Source: Aliarcobacter sp. | Lineage (GTDB): Bacteria; Campylobacterota; Campylobacteria; Campylobacterales; Arcobacteraceae | Assembly (NCBI GenBank): GCA_028690445.1 | Contig: JAQVBE010000006.1 | Location: forward strand, 62,001 to 126,000 | Direction of reading: 5' to 3' | Length of the DNA stretch: 64,000 nt | Shown: piece by piece, positions 59,637-64,000 of the stretch | How positions within the stretch are numbered: the stretch's first letter is position 1 | Layout of the letters: each line of letters begins with the position of its first letter | The notes under the pieces: model-generated | What the model saw: the letters and a program-made list of their open reading frames with translations, nothing else | Told to the model about the DNA's origin: nothing | The model's database searches: none | Position numbers and translations under genes: made by a program

Positions 59637-61490
59637 TTAATTAAAAAAAATTTCAAACCTAGCTCCATTTTGAGTATTTGATGCAGATATTTTACCATTA
59701 AACTTTTGTTCAACAATAGTTTTCACAATAAATAAACCAATACCAATTCCTTTATCTTTTGATGTTATATAACTTTCAAAAATAGATTCTATAGGTTCTA
59801 TTTTTATTCCACCTGCATTATCTTCAATTTCTATTTTAAATTTATCGTCAAATTTTTTTAATTTTATATTTATATATTTGTTTTCTATATTTGTTTCGCA
59901 AAGAGCATCTTTTGAATTTAAAACAATATTCAAAATAATTTGAGAAAATTCATTTGCATTACCTTGTAAGAAATAATTATCATCACTCGAAAAATTAACA
60001 TCAATCAGATTGTTTTTCATAGAATCATTTACAAAATCAATACATCTTTTTACTTCATCATCTACACTAAATTTTGTTTCAATATTGCTGTTTTGAAAGA
60101 AACTTTGAAATGTATTTATTGTTTGTGATAAATGATTTAGAATGTTTTTGTTTATATCTATCTTCTGTAATAGCTCTTCTTTTGAAATTTTACTAAATTT
60201 TAGTTTTGCTTCAATATTAGTATTTATTGAACCTAATTCTGCTAAAGGTGTTCTCCATTGATGAGCAAGATTTCCACTTAGTTCTCCTAGGCTTGATTGT
60301 TTTGATTTGATTAGTGCTAGTTTTTGATTCTTTTCATTTTCATTTTGAAAAAATTTTATTTTATAAGCTATCGCAAATGAAAGCATTACTGTATCCCAAA
60401 CCATTGAAAAGTTTGTTATATTAATAGTATATGAATTATACGGTAATAAATTCCAATAAAGTACACCCATAAAAGCAATTACAAAAAATAATGTACCACC
60501 TGTGGCAATGATATAATATAAAGCTTGCTTTGCTCCCTCTTTATAACTTTTGATAGTGATAACAATAAAAAATATTAAACTAAAAGCTAAAAATAATATA
60601 GCTATTTTTTGTATTAAAGAATTTGATACAAAAAATCTTAAAAGAACAAATAAAAAATTGATTATGCCTACAATCAATACTATTTTTTTTATTTTTCCTT
60701 TTAATTCTAAAAAATAAATTGTAAAAAATGCTAATCCTATAATACATAAGGGTATACCAATAATAAAAGAATCATTTACTAGAATTGATGGAATATTTAA
60801 GTCATTTGTTACGTATCTAAATAAAGTAATATTTGTTATAAAATACCCAAACATAAAAATTGTATAAGATAAAATTGATTTGTCTTTTGTAATAAAATAT
60901 AAAAAAAGATTGTATATAATAAATGCAAATGCTATAGATGAAGTTACTATAACTATTTTATAAAAGGTAATCCAACTACTATTTAATTGAGCTTCCGAAC
61001 TAAAAGCAAAAGAGCTTATTACAGGGAATTTACTCTTAATTTTTAGAAGATAAATAAAATTATTAGAGTTCTTTTCTAATTTAAATCTAATAGGATATAC
61101 TTTTTCTATTCTATCTTTTACATCTACAATTGAACCACTTTTATTTATATTTATTAATTGATTTTTATTAAATACATATAACTCTTGAATATTTTCTCTA
61201 ATAATACTTTTTGAATCAAAATAAAGTTGTTCATATCCAATAGAGCTTACTTCAAATAAAAACCAATATGTTTCATTTGTTAATCCAAAACTTTTAGCAT
61301 CTTTGGGTAAGTGCGTAAGTTCATTTGATATGGCATGAGTGTAAGCTTCTTGAGCTGTTAAATTTTCACTTGTTTTGAAATAACCACTTTTATGGATAAT
61401 AATATTTGAATTTAGATTCTCAATGCTATCTAAAGCATAAATATTTAAGTGTAGAAAAAAGAGTAAAAAAATATATTTTATTGTATTCAT
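59637..61490 (-). CDS. 7TMR-DISM sensor histidine kinase
   Basis: Extracellular DISMED2-like domain, seven TM, HQWRTPLAELGSI H-box, EIEDNAGGI / DKGIGIGLFIVKTI ATPase boxes. Confidence 0.92.
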   Translation of the reverse strand: MNTIKYIFLLFFLHLNIYALDSIENLNSNIIIHKSGYFKTSENLTAQEAYTHAISNELTHLPKDAKSFGLTNETYWFLFEVSSIGYEQLYFDSKSIIRENIQELYVFNKNQLININKSGSIVDVKDRIEKVYPIRFKLEKNSNNFIYLLKIKSKFPVISSFAFSSEAQLNSSWITFYKIVIVTSSIAFAFIIYNLFLYFITKDKSILSYTIFMFGYFITNITLFRYVTNDLNIPSILVNDSFIIGIPLCIIGLAFFTIYFLELKGKIKKIVLIVGIINFLFVLLRFFVSNSLIQKIAILFLAFSLIFFIVITIKSYKEGAKQALYYIIATGGTLFFVIAFMGVLYWNLLPYNSYTINITNFSMVWDTVMLSFAIAYKIKFFQNENEKNQKLALIKSKQSSLGELSGNLAHQWRTPLAELGSINTNIEAKLKFSKISKEELLQKIDINKNILNHLSQTINTFQSFFQNSNIETKFSVDDEVKRCIDFVNDSMKNNLIDVNFSSDDNYFLQGNANEFSQIILNIVLNSKDALCETNIENKYINIKLKKFDDKFKIEIEDNAGGIKIEPIESIFESYITSKDKGIGIGLFIVKTIVEQKFNGKISASNTQNGARFEIFFN

Positions 61491-61505
61491 GAAAATTCTT
61501 TAAGT

Positions 61506-62195
61506 TTATCTTGCTGTATCTAGTTTCCAGCCTCTGCCTTTTATTGATAAAATTATATCAAATCCTATTTTTGAACGAAGTCTATTTAAAAGATTTTTTA
61601 GTGCAGAATCAGTTATTTCTTCATATCCCCAAATATGTTCTATTATTTGTTCTTTTGTCAAAGTTCTATCATAATTATCTATAAATAATCTTAGTAAATC
61701 TTTTTCTTTTTTTCCAAGATTTATTACTTCTGCATTTTTGTATAACTCATCAGATAAAAGATTGTAAATTAAACCATCACAAAAAGTAAAAAATTTTCTA
61801 ATAGATTTTTTTCTTCGTATAACTTTATCAAATGTTTCAAGAAAATTATTTAGTTCTAAAGGTTTTAAAATATAGCCATCTATGCTACTATTTGCTGCTT
61901 TAAAAAGTGTATTTTGGTCTGAGTAAGAAGTTAATATAATTATTGGTATGGATTGATTTTCTTCTCTTATTTTTTCTATTAATTGTAAGCCATCTATTTT
62001 GGGCATTTTTATGTCTGATAAAATAATATCAGGCTTTTCTAATTTAAATATCTCAAAAGCTTCTTCTCCATCTTTTGCAATGAAAATTTTTCCAAAAAAG
62101 ATTCTTAAAGTTTCTGTTACTTGAGCTCTAACAATATCATCGTCTTCAGCAAATAAAACAGATAGGTTTTTAAAAAAAATCAAATCGTAAGACAT
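61506..62195 (-). CDS. OmpR-family response regulator
   Basis: VLFAEDDDIVR, ILSDIKMPKIDG, winged helix TKEQIIEHIWGYEEITDSALKNLLNRLRSKIG. Confidence 0.94.
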   Translation of the reverse strand: MSYDLIFFKNLSVLFAEDDDIVRAQVTETLRIFFGKIFIAKDGEEAFEIFKLEKPDIILSDIKMPKIDGLQLIEKIREENQSIPIIILTSYSDQNTLFKAANSSIDGYILKPLELNNFLETFDKVIRRKKSIRKFFTFCDGLIYNLLSDELYKNAEVINLGKKEKDLLRLFIDNYDRTLTKEQIIEHIWGYEEITDSALKNLLNRLRSKIGFDIILSIKGRGWKLDTAR

Positions 62196-62238
62196 TTAAT
62201 ACCTTTATATATTTCTTGTTTAAGTATAACAAAATCAA

Positions 62239-62260
62239 AGTCCCATAATAGTCCCATAAT
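62239..62260. promoter_or_regulatory. Tandem 11-bp direct repeat between divergent response regulator and adhesin genes
   Basis: AGTCCCATAAT AGTCCCATAAT, with GGGACT in inverse orientation at 62283-62288. Confidence 0.5.
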
Positions 62261-62333
62261 AAGATTTAAATCTATCTGATAGGGGACTAGTCTTTTGTTA
62301 GAATGTAGCTATAACAAAAATAAAGGAACAAAG

Positions 62334-64000
62334 ATGAAAAAATTTAACTGTGATTTTGCTTCGCATTTTAGAATCCTAAAAGGTGGGAAAATAAGCCTAG
62401 TAGTATCAGCTCTTCTAGGAAGTGCAGTAATTGCAAGTGCAGCTCCAACAGGAGGAGTAGTAACAAGTGGAAATGCAACTATTTCACAAAATGCAAATAC
62501 CACAAATATAAATCAATCAACACAAAAAGCCTCAATAAACTGGCAAAACTTTAATGTAAAATCAAATGAAACAGTTAACTTTAATCAACCAAATAAAAAT
62601 TCTATTACTTTAAATAGAGTAGTAGGTAATGAAAAATCTGTTATTGATGGAACATTAAACGCTAATGGACAAGTTTGGATATTAAACTCAAATGGTATTT
62701 TGTTTAACTCAACTGCTAAAGTAAATACCTCTGGACTAATAGCTACAACAGCAGAACTTTCTGATAAAGATTTCCAAGATGGAAATTATAACTTTAAAAA
62801 CTCAAAATCAAACTCAGTAGTAAACTTAGGAACTATAAATGTATCTAATAATGGATATGTAGTATTAGCTTCAAATGAAGTAAGAAATGCTGGAACAATA
62901 AAAGCAATAAAAGGAAAAGTATATTTAAGTGGTAATAGTGAATATACAATAAACCTAAATGGGAACTCAATAGTAAATCTAATAGTAACTAAAGGTGTGT
63001 TAGATGCAATGGTAGAGAACTCAGGAACTATAATCGCAAATGGTGGAGAAATATATCTTACAACAAACGCGGTAAATGAACTTTTAAAAGGTGTAGTAAA
63101 TAATACAGGTGTAATTGAAGCAAACTCACTTGATGATGTAACAGGGAAAATAGTACTTACTGGAAATACAGTGATTAATAGTGGATCTTTACTAGCAACT
63201 GGTGAAAAAAAAGGTGGAACGATTTTAGTAGGTGGGGATTGGCAAGGTTCAAACTCTGATATCTATGGACAAGCTTCTATTTCATATTTAACAAATACAA
63301 GTATTATTGATGCATCAGCAACTGCCAATGGTAATGGTGGTAAAGTGGTTGTGTGGTCAAACCTTACAGATGGTATAACTGTAGCAAATGGTTCAATAAA
63401 AGCAGAAGGTGGAGCAAATGGAGGAAATGGTGGATTTATAGAGACATCAGGACATACACTTTCAGTAAAAAACGGAATTAAAGTAAGCACAAAAGCCCCA
63501 AAAGGGAAAAGTGGAAGTTGGTTACTAGATCCTGTGGATATTGAAATTTATCATGCAGTAGATGCTACGGCTGATGATGCATTTGATGTTACCAATCAAG
63601 ATGTATTTAACATCGATGGGGGTAGTGCTTATCCAAATTGTACCGCAGGCGAATGTGACCCTCAAAGACTTTATTTAGCTTCAGATGATACTACATCAAA
63701 AATTTCCGACTACACCATCAACACCGCTCTTAATGCGGGAACATCGGTGTATATCTCAACCTATAAAGATGGAAGCAGTAGTGGCAATGGAGATATTACT
63801 GTAAGCTCAGGGGTGGATATTCACACATCAGTAAATACAGGTGTAGATAATAATTACACACCGCGAACTTTAGGGCTTTATGCGTATCGCAATATCATTA
63901 TTGATCATGCCAATATCATAGCGCACGATTCTGATAGTCCACTTTCAATTGAATTGTCTTCGGGTATGTCAGCTATAACAGCGCTCGGGAACACTTATTA
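62334..64000 (+). CDS. TpsA-type filamentous haemagglutinin/adhesin, 3' end outside the window
   Basis: Open frame to window end: long signal peptide, GNATISQNANTTNINQSTQKASINWQNFNVKSNETVNFNQPNKNSITLNRVVG...GQVWILNSNGILFNSTAKVNTSGLIATT (TPS domain), GSWLLDPVDIEI. Confidence 0.93.
   Translation, partial: MKKFNCDFASHFRILKGGKISLVVSALLGSAVIASAAPTGGVVTSGNATISQNANTTNINQSTQKASINWQNFNVKSNETVNFNQPNKNSITLNRVVGNEKSVIDGTLNANGQVWILNSNGILFNSTAKVNTSGLIATTAELSDKDFQDGNYNFKNSKSNSVVNLGTINVSNNGYVVLASNEVRNAGTIKAIKGKVYLSGNSEYTINLNGNSIVNLIVTKGVLDAMVENSGTIIANGGEIYLTTNAVNELLKGVVNNTGVIEANSLDDVTGKIVLTGNTVINSGSLLATGEKKGGTILVGGDWQGSNSDIYGQASISYLTNTSIIDASATANGNGGKVVVWSNLTDGITVANGSIKAEGGANGGNGGFIETSGHTLSVKNGIKVSTKAPKGKSGSWLLDPVDIEIYHAVDATADDAFDVTNQDVFNIDGGSAYPNCTAGECDPQRLYLASDDTTSKISDYTINTALNAGTSVYISTYKDGSSSGNGDITVSSGVDIHTSVNTGVDNNYTPRTLGLYAYRNIIIDHANIIAHDSDSPLSIELSSGMSAITALGNTY

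Noticed and set aside
62309-62503. Minus-strand ORFs 62309-62503 and 63263-63490
   Set aside because: Lie inside the adhesin reading frame, which is much better supported

Overview
The window is an AT-rich chromosomal segment that looks like Arcobacter/Aliarcobacter or a close Campylobacterota relative, judged by gene content and codon bias; no database search was possible. Most of it is ordinary core genome: ftsEX-envC-like, rodA, hemL, rpoD, leuDB, the rpmJ-rpsM-rpsK-rpsD-rpoA-rplQ operon, gatA, guaB, priA and dapD. The accessory content sits in three places. (1) At 6.7-21.1 kb, a nickel module (NikKMLQO-type ECF importer plus hypB-C-D-E-X-A) is split by a defence-like pair: an MmeI-like type IIG restriction-methylation protein translationally overlapped by a TIR-domain gene. 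Next to the pair are a broken ORF6N gene and a short IS1595-like protein. (2) At 53.3-59.6 kb there is a decaying region: an orphan Panacea/SocA-like protein, remnants of a response regulator, a GGDEF protein, a resolvase, a P-type ATPase and an IS256 element, an intact RcnA/RcnR nickel/cobalt exporter pair, a CDF exporter, and a DUF6448-like secreted protein. That protein's predicted mature N-terminus is His-Cys-Asp, resembling the nickel-SOD hook. (3) At 59.6-64 kb, a two-component system diverges from a TpsA/FHA-type adhesin that runs off the window; an 11-bp tandem repeat lies between them. Several candidate regulatory sites were read directly from the sequence: a 7-11-7 dyad before nikK, a nested palindrome before hypB, and an RcnR-type G-tract dyad. 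One pseudopilin gene lacks a canonical start codon and is absent from the supplied ORF track. No rRNA, tRNA or CRISPR array was recognised.
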